A DNA stretch of 64,000 nucleotides. It comes from Acidobacteriota bacterium. Its GTDB lineage: Bacteria; Acidobacteriota; UBA890; WLXD01. The translations under genes were made by a program, and so were the position numbers. The notes beneath the pieces were generated by a model that made no database searches, was not told the DNA's origin, and saw only the letters and a list, made by a program, of their open reading frames with translations. Where the stretch lies: NCBI GenBank assembly GCA_012103255.1, contig WLXD01000005.1:1-64000 (forward strand). Reading direction: 5' to 3'. Numbering within the stretch: position 1 is the stretch's first letter; each line of letters opens with the position of its first letter. Positions 53,445 to 62,498 of this stretch are shown here, piece by piece.

Positions 53445-56400
53445 ATGACCGCAAAAAGTCGGGTTTGGCTACGTCGGGCGGGTATCGCCCTTGGCATCTT
53501 CGCGGTCGTCGTGTTGATCGCTGCGTTCGCCGTGGGGCGCTATGTGCGGGCCGCGGTGTCCGCTGAGGATCTCGAAGGGCTGTTGAACGAGGGCCTGGTG
53601 GGTGCCACCGACGGCTTGTACACGGTGGCCCTCGAGCGCATCGAATGGGGGAGTACGGGTGTTTCGCCGCGACTGCACGGCGTGAGCGTGATGCTCGATC
53701 GCGAGGTGCTCGCGGCGCGAGACGCGGCGGGGACGCTTCCGAGCGTGATTTTCCAGTTGCAGCACGCCACCGTCGACGTAGTGGGTGTCGACCCCTGGAC
53801 GCTGATCCGCGGCAACGGACCCCGTGCCTACGCCCTGGAGATCGATGGCCCGCTCATCCAGCTATCCGGGCTTGAGGACCTGATCGTGCGCGGCCGGGCC
53901 GCTGCCGATCCAGAGGCCGAATCGGTGCAGGCTGAGGTCGCGCCGGTGGTGCACCAACCAGAGCCGGAACCCGCGATTCCGGACGATGGGGAAGAGTCGC
54001 CGCCGCGCGTACGGATCTTGCGAGTAAGACTCAACGACGCCGACCTCGAGAGCTACCGGCGGCAGGAAGCAGACACGGGCGACATCCGCGACACCTTCCA
54101 ACTCTACGAGAGCTTCGTTGGAGTCAACATCGCGTTTGACGATCTCGACTTCACCAACCCGGACCCGAACCGACTGCTGTTCTCCGACGATGTTCGTATC
54201 GAGGTCGCCGAGTACTACTACCTGTGGCCGGACGGACTTCATGAGGAACGGCACGGTCCGATCCGCTTCTCCACCGGCGAAGGGTCCGTCGAGATCCACA
54301 ATTTCAGCATGACGCCGTTGTTCGATCGCCGAGACGAAGTGGCGGAGAACGGTGAAGCCCCACGATCACGCACGGTCACGATTCGCGAGGCATCGATCCT
54401 GGGCGTTGACTTCGATCAACTGCTTGCGGACCGTGCGTTCGAAGCGGAAACGATGCGCATGCTCGATGCCGACGTCGACCTGGTATCCGATCTGCCCACA
54501 AGTAACGAGGACGTGCCGTCCGCGAGCGGCGACGTCACAGCCGCACTCACCGGGGCACGGCCGGGCGCGCTGCTCACAGAGATTCTCGGCGGACTACCGC
54601 GCATCGACGTCGAGCGCCTTGTAGTCGAAAACGGGAACTTCGAACTGCTCGTCGACAGAGACACGGACGGGTCGTGGCACGACACACCCGTCAGGTATCA
54701 CGGGATCGACGATCTCTCGCTGGAACTGTCGGGCTACAGCTCCGGCCCCGGGGTTGAGTTCGATCCCGCGCGGCCGCTGTTTGCCGACGGTTGGTCCGTT
54801 GGTGCGAGCGCGATAACGGTCACCGTGGGCGGTGGCACGCCCCACCGTGTCCAGATGAACGGGTGGCGTAGCTCGTCCGCGGGTGCCGATCTCGTGGTCG
54901 ACTCGCTGCAACTCGAACCGGTTTTCGATCGGCGGGAGATGGAGACCGAACTCGCAGAGCCTCCAGACGCGCATACGCTGCAGACCGGAAGCTTGTCGCT
55001 GGCGGGGATCAACTACGGTTCGCTGATCGAGTCGGTTGATGTTGAGGTGCAACAGATCACGATCGTCTCGCCCGATCTGCGCACGACCAAAAGCGAGGGC
55101 ACCGAGAACCCCTCGCCGGTGCGTCCCGAAATGGCGGGCAGGCTGCCCGCTGAGACGATCAGTGCGATTCTCGTGGGCTTCCCGAGCGTCAGTGTCGGTG
55201 ACGTCCTGCTCCAGGACGCTCGGTGGGAAATGAACGTCGACCGAGTTGACGGTGAGTGGCTTGCTGAGCCCGTGCGTCGGGTCCTCGTCGATGACGTCGA
55301 CATGAATTTGAACCTCTTGAGCCACGAGGCCGGGGCTGGCTACGAACCTGGTCGCTACCTTCTTTCGGAGACGGCGGAGGCGAGTATCGGCACGCTCGTG
55401 TTCGCTCCCGGCGATGGGTTTGAGCAACTGACAGTCAGCGGTATCAGTGCGAGCAGCGATCGCGAAGAGCTGTCGATCGAGAGCGTTGCTTTTGCTCCGA
55501 TTGCAACCGATCGACCCACTTTGGTGGATCGCGTCCAGGAGCGCAGCCTGGCAAACATCACGACCGGCCGAATTACGCTGGAGGGTCGGGTTCTTGGCGA
55601 CTATGTCGATACTGGCGAGTGGGCCCTGGAACGTCTCGAGATCATGTCTCCCAGCGCGTTGCTGTACGAGACGGTGCGCCCCGCAGCGGCAAGCGACTCC
55701 TCGGCAGATTCGACGAACACCGATGGCCTTGTCGACGTGCTTGCGGCGGCGGGCCTGATCCACATCGACGAGATCCTGATCCGCAATGGCATCTATGAGC
55801 GTCGCCAGGCCGCCTTGGGCTACGACTGGGAAGAGATCCCACCACCGGTCGAGACGATTCAGAATCTGAACGTCACGATTCGTGGCTTCAACACAGATCC
55901 GGAACTCGGCGCCCGACGACTCTTGCTCAGCGAGAGCGTTGAGGTGACTGCAGAGGAAGTCGCGACGCCGCTCGGCGAAGCAGGTGGCACGCTGTCGCTC
56001 CAGAACGTCGAGCTGTCATCCGACGAAGCTACATTGCGTATCGGCGGCGCCGCCCTGACGACGCGGAGTGTCGAGGGCGACAACGACTTTCAGTTTGGCG
56101 CGATGGAACTCGACAATGTGCCGTATGGGCGCCTCTTTCGATCGCTTGTCGAGCCTCGGTATCGGGGAACAACGCCAGTTATCGCTGCGATGGTGGACCG
56201 TGACCTTCGCCTGCGTATTGCGTCGCTGGACGGGCAGCTCGACGACGGCGCTCGTAGTCTCCGCCTCGGCAGAATCGAGGGCGCAGCGGCGACTGGCACG
56301 ATGGCGGTCGAAGGGCTCGACTTCGGTCCGGCTGCTCGCGACGCCGATCCGTCGACTGCCGAGATCGAACTCGCGGACCAGGAGTTCATATTCCGGACGG

Positions 56401-57788
56401 CGTCTGTCGACCTGACAGGCGTCGACTACGTGGCCCTTGCCGAGACCGGGAATCTGGTGGCCAGCTCACTGGAGGTCGCCCCTCCGCTCCTGGCCGTCGT
56501 GCGTGGGCTCACAGTCGAGGATCCGACAGCGGATGCACAGCCTGTCGAGACGGATCTGGCGGAGTCGCCGACGAGCGCGATACGTCGGGCGATGGAGGGG
56601 TTTCCCGTCGTTGCGATAGACCGACTTCGCGTGGACGACATGACGTTGCAGGAGTTACGCACGCTGCGCGGTACGCCGGCCCGTGAGTTCAGCGATATTT
56701 CGTTGGCCATTGATGGTCTCGATCTGCGGCCCGACCGCGCTCCGGACGACCCCGAGGGTCTGCTCTACGCACGTGATATCAGGCTCAACATGCCGGCCCA
56801 GCGGACCTGGCTCGACAATACCGGCTACGAAGTCGCGTTCGGGCCGATCGCCATTTCTACCGGGCGGCGTTCAGTTGATCTCGGCAGCGTGGGATACGTG
56901 CCTCCCTTCGATGACGCGGAATTCCTGAATCGGACCGCGATCCGTGAGGGTGACCGCGTAGAGGTCACCGCCGGGAGTCTGCGGCTCGATGAGATCGACC
57001 TCGATGGCTTCCTCAACGACAAGAAGATCGAGGTCGGCACGGTGACCCTGGCCGACTGGCAGGTTTCGATTCTGTCCGACAAACAGAAGCCTCGGAATCC
57101 GAACCCCGGCATCGCCTGGTATCCGCACGAGAACGTGCAGTCGATGGGACTCGAGTTCGCCGTCGATGAGGTCGTGCTGCAGAACGGTGGTGTTCGCTAT
57201 TCCGAACGGCATCGCGAGGGTGAGCGGGTCGGGAGTATCTGGTGGGACCGTATGCAGGGGAGACTGACCAATCTTTCGAACGATCCCGATCGCATGACGC
57301 TTGAGACGCCAGCCGTGCTGGCGATCAGTGCGCGGATGCTCGACGAGGCATTCCTGAACCTCGAGTGGCGACTCCCGCTTCTGGAGCCCGGACCGACGAT
57401 GTCCTATAGCGGCGAGATGAGCCCGTTGACGGCCTCGAAACTGACTTCGATTCTGGAGCCGCTCGAGGGGATGCGCATCACCGAGGGGATCGTCGACCAG
57501 GCAACGTTTTCTATCGACATTACCAATAGTCATGCGACGGGCGAATTCGTGGCGCTCTATCGCGATCTCGGAATTCAGTTTGTCGACCGCAACAGCGGCG
57601 GGCGCAACGTTGGGCGTCGCCTGCTGTCGTTTGCGGCTGGCGTGATCATGCCGCACAACAATCGCGACGCGGTCGGCAAGCCGGCCCGGGTCGGCAAGAT
57701 CGACTGGGTCCCAGCTCCCGAGGATCCCTTCTTCAAGGTTTTCTGGGCGGCGGTCCGCCAGGGTGTCCTGGATCTCGTTCTGCCCTAG
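53445..57788 (+). CDS. Giant AsmA/DUF748-like membrane-anchored protein
   Basis: About 1447 residues. An N-terminal TM anchor (residues about 10-30: AGIALGIFAVVVLIAAFAVG) is followed by a very long beta-rich body made of recurring units of roughly 250 residues, each with a phrase like 'LGGLPRIDVERLVVENGNFEL', 'FPSVSVGDVLLQDARWEM' and 'FPVVAIDRLRVDDMTLQEL'. The C-terminal block (FIDITNSHATGEFVALYRDL-like, then NVGRRLLSFAAGVIMPHNNR and KIDWVPAPEDPFFKVFW) matches the terminal part of the AsmA/DUF748 family, which resembles bridge-like lipid-transfer proteins between membranes. ATG 53445 is the likely start. It follows the NadR-like kinase by 46 nt with no terminator seen. Confidence 0.82.
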   Translation: MTAKSRVWLRRAGIALGIFAVVVLIAAFAVGRYVRAAVSAEDLEGLLNEGLVGATDGLYTVALERIEWGSTGVSPRLHGVSVMLDREVLAARDAAGTLPSVIFQLQHATVDVVGVDPWTLIRGNGPRAYALEIDGPLIQLSGLEDLIVRGRAAADPEAESVQAEVAPVVHQPEPEPAIPDDGEESPPRVRILRVRLNDADLESYRRQEADTGDIRDTFQLYESFVGVNIAFDDLDFTNPDPNRLLFSDDVRIEVAEYYYLWPDGLHEERHGPIRFSTGEGSVEIHNFSMTPLFDRRDEVAENGEAPRSRTVTIREASILGVDFDQLLADRAFEAETMRMLDADVDLVSDLPTSNEDVPSASGDVTAALTGARPGALLTEILGGLPRIDVERLVVENGNFELLVDRDTDGSWHDTPVRYHGIDDLSLELSGYSSGPGVEFDPARPLFADGWSVGASAITVTVGGGTPHRVQMNGWRSSSAGADLVVDSLQLEPVFDRREMETELAEPPDAHTLQTGSLSLAGINYGSLIESVDVEVQQITIVSPDLRTTKSEGTENPSPVRPEMAGRLPAETISAILVGFPSVSVGDVLLQDARWEMNVDRVDGEWLAEPVRRVLVDDVDMNLNLLSHEAGAGYEPGRYLLSETAEASIGTLVFAPGDGFEQLTVSGISASSDREELSIESVAFAPIATDRPTLVDRVQERSLANITTGRITLEGRVLGDYVDTGEWALERLEIMSPSALLYETVRPAAASDSSADSTNTDGLVDVLAAAGLIHIDEILIRNGIYERRQAALGYDWEEIPPPVETIQNLNVTIRGFNTDPELGARRLLLSESVEVTAEEVATPLGEAGGTLSLQNVELSSDEATLRIGGAALTTRSVEGDNDFQFGAMELDNVPYGRLFRSLVEPRYRGTTPVIAAMVDRDLRLRIASLDGQLDDGARSLRLGRIEGAAATGTMAVEGLDFGPAARDADPSTAEIELADQEFIFRTASVDLTGVDYVALAETGNLVASSLEVAPPLLAVVRGLTVEDPTADAQPVETDLAESPTSAIRRAMEGFPVVAIDRLRVDDMTLQELRTLRGTPAREFSDISLAIDGLDLRPDRAPDDPEGLLYARDIRLNMPAQRTWLDNTGYEVAFGPIAISTGRRSVDLGSVGYVPPFDDAEFLNRTAIREGDRVEVTAGSLRLDEIDLDGFLNDKKIEVGTVTLADWQVSILSDKQKPRNPNPGIAWYPHENVQSMGLEFAVDEVVLQNGGVRYSERHREGERVGSIWWDRMQGRLTNLSNDPDRMTLETPAVLAISARMLDEAFLNLEWRLPLLEPGPTMSYSGEMSPLTASKLTSILEPLEGMRITEGIVDQATFSIDITNSHATGEFVALYRDLGIQFVDRNSGGRNVGRRLLSFAAGVIMPHNNRDAVGKPARVGKIDWVPAPEDPFFKVFWAAVRQGVLDLVLP

Positions 57789-57839
57789 ACATCCGCCAGG
57801 ATCGCCAGTCCGATCGCCGCAGAAATGTAGGAGGCGCGC

Positions 57840-58409
57840 TTGTTTGGTGTGAGCGAAGGACCCTGGCCGTGGTACGTGGCGGGCCCGCTGATTGGCCTGA
57901 TGGTGCCGCTGATGATCCTGTTGAAGCGCCGGTTTGGCATCTCGACCAGCCTGCAGCGTGTATGCGCGGCCGCCGTGCCCAAGTCGGCCAGCCTCTTTGA
58001 CTACGACTGGCGCAGTATCGGCGGCTGGAACGTCACGTTCGCGTTGGGAGTGGCGCTCGGGGGCACACTAGCCGCGCTTGCTCTTCCGGCGGGCGACGTT
58101 GTTGCGATTGCGGCTGCTACGCGGGAGGCGCTCACTGGGTTGGGCCTGAGCGATATGCGGGGGCTGGCCCCGGCGCAGATCTTCAGCTGGCAGGCGCTAG
58201 GTACCTGGCCGGGATTCATGTCGATGGTCGTCGGAGGTTTTCTCGTTGGATTCGGCGCACGTGTGGCTGGCGGCTGTACCTCCGGTCACGCGATCAGCGG
58301 CATTGCTGAACTTCGCGCAGCGTCTGTCGTCACCGTTGTTGGTTTCTTCATCGGTGGCCTCACGATCACCTACCTCGCGCTGCCGGCGTTGCTGGCCGGG
58401 CTCCAATGA
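57840..58409 (+). CDS. YeeE/YedE-family sulfur-compound transporter, first half
   Basis: A 189-residue membrane protein with five helices, one half of the split YeeE/YedE type. The hallmark GGCTSGHAISG near residue 142 carries the conserved Cys thought to bind thiosulfate in YeeE. A basic segment (LKRRFGISTSLQRVC) follows the first helix. The TTG start at 57840 is chosen by GGAGG five bases upstream. The second half is encoded by the next gene with ATGA overlap. It begins a four-gene sulfur unit with an MBL-rhodanese enzyme and TauE. The substrate is probably thiosulfate, sulfide or sulfite. Confidence 0.9.
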   Translation: MFGVSEGPWPWYVAGPLIGLMVPLMILLKRRFGISTSLQRVCAAAVPKSASLFDYDWRSIGGWNVTFALGVALGGTLAALALPAGDVVAIAAATREALTGLGLSDMRGLAPAQIFSWQALGTWPGFMSMVVGGFLVGFGARVAGGCTSGHAISGIAELRAASVVTVVGFFIGGLTITYLALPALLAGLQ

Positions 58410-58828
58410 AGGCGCCGCGGTTGTGGGTCTTCGGACTGGCTGGCATCTGGTTCGGCGTGGTGCTGGTGAAGGCCGAGGTGCTGTCCTGGTTCCGAATTCA
58501 GGAGATGTTCCGTTTCGACGCGTTTCACATGTATGGCGTGATCGGATCTGCGATCGCCGTAGGAGCGGTCGGTCGCTGGCTCCTGGGTGAAGGGCCGGTC
58601 CGTGACGCGGCAACGCCCCGCCACATGGTCGGAGGCACGATCTTCGGGTTGGGCTGGGGGCTCACGGGTGCCTGCCCAGGTCCGATGTATGCGTTGATCG
58701 GCTACGGCGTGACGCCCTACGCGGTCGTCCTCGTGAGCGCAATCGTGGGAACCTGGACATACGGCCGGTTGCGGGACACCCGGCTGGCCTCTCACCCGAT
58801 GATCGGCCGAAGCCTGAACTTGAACTAG
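58406..58828 (+). CDS. YeeE/YedE-family partner (DUF6691-like), second half
   Basis: A 140-residue membrane protein with four helices. HMVGGTIFGLGWGLTGACPGPMYALIG (residues about 72-98, quoted in part) contains the second conserved Cys in GACPG, matching the split YedE/DUF6691 partner. The ATG overlaps the stop of the first half (ATGA). The two halves probably pair in the inner membrane to form one transporter. It is followed 21 nt later by the MBL-rhodanese gene. Confidence 0.9.
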   Translation: MKAPRLWVFGLAGIWFGVVLVKAEVLSWFRIQEMFRFDAFHMYGVIGSAIAVGAVGRWLLGEGPVRDAATPRHMVGGTIFGLGWGLTGACPGPMYALIGYGVTPYAVVLVSAIVGTWTYGRLRDTRLASHPMIGRSLNLN

Positions 58829-58849
58829 ATAGCGACCAGGAGAGGCACG

Positions 58850-60256
58850 GTGTTTTTCAGACGAGTCACGGACAACGAACTCGCCCAGTACGCCTACCTG
58901 ATCGGGTGCCAGCGCACCGGCGAGGCGATCATCTTCGATCCCGAACGCGACATCGATCGCTACGTCGAGCTCGCGCGCCGCGACGGGCTGCGGATCGTCG
59001 CTGCGGCTGAGACCCATATCCACGCCGACTTTCTATCCGGGGCACGGCAATTTGCGTCCCAACACGGCGTAAAGCTCTACCTCTCGAGCGAAGGAGGCTC
59101 CGATTGGCAGTCGCGTTGGGCGAGCGACGGCGACTACGACGTCTGCCTGTTGAAAGACGGTGACGTATTCGGAGTTGGGAATATCGAGTTCAAGGCCCTG
59201 CACACGCCCGGGCACACCCCTGAGCACATGGCCTTCCTGGTCACGGATCGCGGCGGCAACGCCGACACGCCGATGGGGATCCTCAGTGGCGATTTCGTGT
59301 TCGTCGGAGACCTGGGGCGCCCGGATTTGCTCGAAACCGCGGCGGGAGTGACTGACGCGATGCGGCCGTCTGCCGAGAGGCTCCATGCTTCTACCGCGGG
59401 CTTCCTCGAACTGCCGGATCATCTTCAGGTGTGGCCGGCGCACGGTGCCGGCAGCGCGTGCGGCAAGGCACTCGGCGCGGTGCCGGTCTCGACGGTCGGG
59501 TACGAGCGGCGCTACAGCCCGGCCCTTGCCTCCGCCCAGGGTGGGGTGGACGCTTTCGTAGACTTCATTCTGGCCGACCAGCCGGAGCCGCCGCTGTACT
59601 TCGCCAGGATGAAGGCCCTGAATCGCGACGGCGCCCCCGTGCTCGACGGTTTACCCAAACCGCCGCACGTCGCGATCGACGAGCTCGGTGCGGCAGACAC
59701 GGTTGTTCTCGATACGCGAGGGGATCGGGCGACGTTCATGGCCGGGCACCTGGCAGGGTCGGTGTACGCGCCTCTGGACAAGAGCTTTCCGACCATCGCA
59801 GGGTCCTACGTTGAGCCCGAGCGCGAGGGCGTGTTTCTCGTCATCGGCGCGGCAGACGTGGATCGCGCAGTGCGTCAACTCGTCCGCATAGGCATCGACG
59901 ACATTCGAGGGTTTGTGGAGCCCACCCAATTGTCCGATGCCGCACTGTCCGTGATTCCGCGAGTCGACTTCGCATCGGCCGCGAGCATGGACGGCAGCGT
60001 GTTGGACGTGCGGCGTGCTTCGGAGTTCAACGCAGGCCATGTTGCCGGAGCCGTGAACGTGGCGCACACAAGGTTGATTCCGAGGCTCGGCGAGGTTCCT
60101 TCGGAGGGACCGGTTCTCGTGCATTGCCGTAGCGGGGCGCGCGCGTCATCTGCGGCGTCCTTTCTCGCACGCCGCGGATTCGATGCTGTACATGTCGACG
60201 ACAACTACGCCGATGGGGTGATGGACACGCCGCAGTCCACCGAGGCAACTGACTAG
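58850..60256 (+). CDS. MBL-fold hydrolase with rhodanese domains (persulfide dioxygenase-like)
   Basis: 468 residues. Residues 1-245 form a metallo-beta-lactamase domain with the THIHADF motif (family H-x-H-x-D), HTPGHTPEHM and FVGDLGRPDLL, placing it with ETHE1-type persulfide dioxygenases and their bacterial relatives. Residues about 265-350 are a first rhodanese-like domain without a cysteine (inactive: VFLVIGAAD). Residues about 375-465 are a second with the catalytic Cys in VHCRSGARASS. Such enzymes oxidise glutathione persulfide to sulfite and transfer sulfane sulfur. Its position between YeeE/YedE and TauE genes suggests sulfide detoxification or sulfur use. GTG start with CAGGAGAGG upstream. 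Confidence 0.93.
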   Translation: MFFRRVTDNELAQYAYLIGCQRTGEAIIFDPERDIDRYVELARRDGLRIVAAAETHIHADFLSGARQFASQHGVKLYLSSEGGSDWQSRWASDGDYDVCLLKDGDVFGVGNIEFKALHTPGHTPEHMAFLVTDRGGNADTPMGILSGDFVFVGDLGRPDLLETAAGVTDAMRPSAERLHASTAGFLELPDHLQVWPAHGAGSACGKALGAVPVSTVGYERRYSPALASAQGGVDAFVDFILADQPEPPLYFARMKALNRDGAPVLDGLPKPPHVAIDELGAADTVVLDTRGDRATFMAGHLAGSVYAPLDKSFPTIAGSYVEPEREGVFLVIGAADVDRAVRQLVRIGIDDIRGFVEPTQLSDAALSVIPRVDFASAASMDGSVLDVRRASEFNAGHVAGAVNVAHTRLIPRLGEVPSEGPVLVHCRSGARASSAASFLARRGFDAVHVDDNYADGVMDTPQSTEATD

Positions 60257-61002
60257 TGGCATGGCTCGGGGCGTTGGCGATCGGCCTTAGCCTGGGCCTG
60301 CTTGGCTCCGGAGGGTCGATTCTCACGGTCCCGGTGCTGATCTTCCTCGTCGGCGAAAGTGAGAAAGTCGCCATTGCCGAGTCTCTCGCCATCGTGGGCG
60401 GCATCGCGCTTGTCGGAGCCATGCCGTTCGTGATCCGGCGTCTGGTGGCTTGGCGCTCGGTCGTCTTCTTTGGTGTGCCCGGGATGATCGGCTCATACGC
60501 TGGCGCTGCGATGTCGCGCTACGTGTCGGGTGCGTTTCAGCTCGCGCTCTTCGGCGGGATCATGTTGCTGGCCGCCGCGCTGATGTGGCGACCGCCCGAC
60601 TTCGCGTCGGCGAAACGCGAAAGCGTGAGGCAACTCTGGAAGATCGCGATGGACGGTTTCTTCGTTGGCGCGCTGACAGGTTTCGTAGGCGTAGGCGGGG
60701 GGTTCATGATCGTGCCTGCGCTCGTCCTGCTCGGCGGACTCCCGATGCGGTTGGCGGTTGGCACGAGCCTTCTCATCATCGCGATGAAATCGCTCACTGG
60801 CTTCGTCAAGTACCTGGACGTGCTCGCAGAGCTTGGGCTTGGGGCCGATTGGACGCTGATCTTCGTTCTTACGGCAATCGGGGCCGTGGGTACGTTGCTT
60901 GGAAACTGGCTCGGAGCGCGCCTGCCCCAGCAGAGACTCCGCGAGGCCTTCGCCGTGTTCCTCGTGGCGATGGCAGGATTCGTGCTGTACACGAGCCTCT
61001 AG
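60256..61002 (+). CDS. TauE/SafE-family sulfite/sulfonate permease
   Basis: A 248-residue TauE/SafE-type permease with about eight helices in two repeats. GSGGSILTVPVLIF (first repeat) and GVGGGFMIVPALVLLGG (second) are the characteristic glycine-rich motifs. It probably exports sulfite formed by the persulfide dioxygenase, or imports a sulfonate. The GTG start overlaps the stop of the preceding gene by one base (TAGTG), so translation is coupled. It ends the sulfur unit and is convergent with glpK at a distance of 8 nt. Confidence 0.92.
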   Translation: MAWLGALAIGLSLGLLGSGGSILTVPVLIFLVGESEKVAIAESLAIVGGIALVGAMPFVIRRLVAWRSVVFFGVPGMIGSYAGAAMSRYVSGAFQLALFGGIMLLAAALMWRPPDFASAKRESVRQLWKIAMDGFFVGALTGFVGVGGGFMIVPALVLLGGLPMRLAVGTSLLIIAMKSLTGFVKYLDVLAELGLGADWTLIFVLTAIGAVGTLLGNWLGARLPQQRLREAFAVFLVAMAGFVLYTSL

Positions 61003-61010
61003 GTGGCTGC

Positions 61011-62483
61011 CTAGGACCGCGTCCGTTCCACGGCGTCCGCCCATCCGGCCCGCATGGCCGCTACCTCCGAGGCCGTGAGCGTCGCGCTGAAGCGTCGATC
61101 TTCTGTCCGAGTCGAGGTCAGCTCCTCGACCGTCTGCCAGATGCCTGCGTCGAGTCCGGCGAGATAGGCGGCACCTAGCGCCGTCGTTTCGAGCTGCACT
61201 GGCCGCACCACATCAGCCTGGAGCAGCTCGGCCTGGAACTGTAGAAGCAGATCGTTCGAGGCCGCACCTCCGTCGACGTGGAGCGTCTCGATGGGCGCGC
61301 CACGGTCAGTCTCCATGGCGTCGAGGACATCGGCGACCTGATAGGCAATGCCCTCCAAGGTCGCGCGTGCGATGTGCGCGGCGGTACTACCGCGGGTGAG
61401 TCCGAAGATCGCCCCGCGGGCGTGCGGGTCCCAGTGCGGCGCCCCGAGGCCGGCCAGCGCTGGCACGAAACAAACGCCGTCGCTGTGGTCGACCGATGCA
61501 GCCAATTCCTCGACGTCCGGCGAGGCGTCGATAATGCCGAGCCCGTCGCGCAACCACTGCACGGCTGCTCCGCCGACGAAGACAGCTCCCTCGAGCGCGT
61601 AGCTGACGGTGTCGCCGACCTGCCACGCGACGGTGGTCAACAGGCCGTTTTGTGAAGCGACGACTTCGGCGCCAGTGTTCGCCAGGAGGAAACACCCCGT
61701 CCCGTAGGTCGTCTTCGCAGTGCCGGGCCGCACGCATAGCTGGCCGAAGAGCGCAGATTGCTGATCGCCGACCAGGGAACGGACGGGCACCGCTGTGCCG
61801 AAAAGATCCGCGTCTGTATTGCCGAAATTGTGGCTCGTCGGGAGGATCTGCGGCAGGAGGTCCCGGGGTATATCGAAGAGCGCGAGGAGTTCGTCGTCCC
61901 ATGCGTTGGAATGCAGGTTGTAGAGCATGGTCCGCGACGCGTTGCTCGGGTCGGTGGCGTGCCTTCCCGTGAGTCGCCACAGGAGCCAGCTATCGACGGT
62001 CCCGAAAGCGAGCTCGCCCGCCGCGGCACGCGCGCGCGCGCCCGGCACATTGTCGAGCAGCCACGCCAGCTTGGTCGCTGAGAAGTAGGGATCAAGCTCC
62101 AGTCCCGTGCTCTCGCGGATCAGGTCGGCGTGGCCGTCGGCGCGTAGCTGATCGCACTTGGCTGAGGTGCGGCGGTCCTGCCATACGATCGCGTTGTGCA
62201 GCGGGGTGCCGGTAGCGCGGTCCCAGAGCACGGTGGTTTCACGTTGGTTCGTGATACCGATTCCCGCGAGCTCACCGGCGGCAACCCCTGCGCTCTCCAA
62301 CGCCTCGCACGCCACGGCGTATTGCGATTCCCAGATAGCTTCTGGGTCGTGTTCGACGAGCCCTGGGGCAGGGAAGACCTGTTCGAATTCTGCCTGCGCG
62401 GCACCTCGCGCAACTCCGAGTTCATCAAAGACGATGGCGCGACTGCTGGTGGTGCCCTGGTCGAGTGCGAGCAGAAACGGCAC
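61011..62483 (-). CDS. glpK: Glycerol kinase
   Basis: A 490-residue FGGY kinase converting glycerol and ATP to glycerol 3-phosphate. N-terminal [15 protein letters not shown], substrate-binding residues in [38 protein letters not shown] and the conserved [15 protein letters not shown]-terminal [18 protein letters not shown]. Length and motifs are normal. No glpF, glpD or glpR neighbour; the next gene upstream on the strand is an ABC-exporter-like membrane protein 15 nt away, so the kinase probably has its own or a shared promoter. Confidence 0.97.
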   Translation of the reverse strand: MPFLLALDQGTTSSRAIVFDELGVARGAAQAEFEQVFPAPGLVEHDPEAIWESQYAVACEALESAGVAAGELAGIGITNQRETTVLWDRATGTPLHNAIVWQDRRTSAKCDQLRADGHADLIRESTGLELDPYFSATKLAWLLDNVPGARARAAAGELAFGTVDSWLLWRLTGRHATDPSNASRTMLYNLHSNAWDDELLALFDIPRDLLPQILPTSHNFGNTDADLFGTAVPVRSLVGDQQSALFGQLCVRPGTAKTTYGTGCFLLANTGAEVVASQNGLLTTVAWQVGDTVSYALEGAVFVGGAAVQWLRDGLGIIDASPDVEELAASVDHSDGVCFVPALAGLGAPHWDPHARGAIFGLTRGSTAAHIARATLEGIAYQVADVLDAMETDRGAPIETLHVDGGAASNDLLLQFQAELLQADVVRPVQLETTALGAAYLAGLDAGIWQTVEELTSTRTEDRRFSATLTASEVAAMRAGWADAVERTRS

Positions 62484-62498
62484 CGGGAGACCTCCTGT

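Noticed and set aside
54594-55763. A 389-codon minus-strand frame
   Set aside because: Shadow of the giant AsmA-like gene; basic, motif-free composition.
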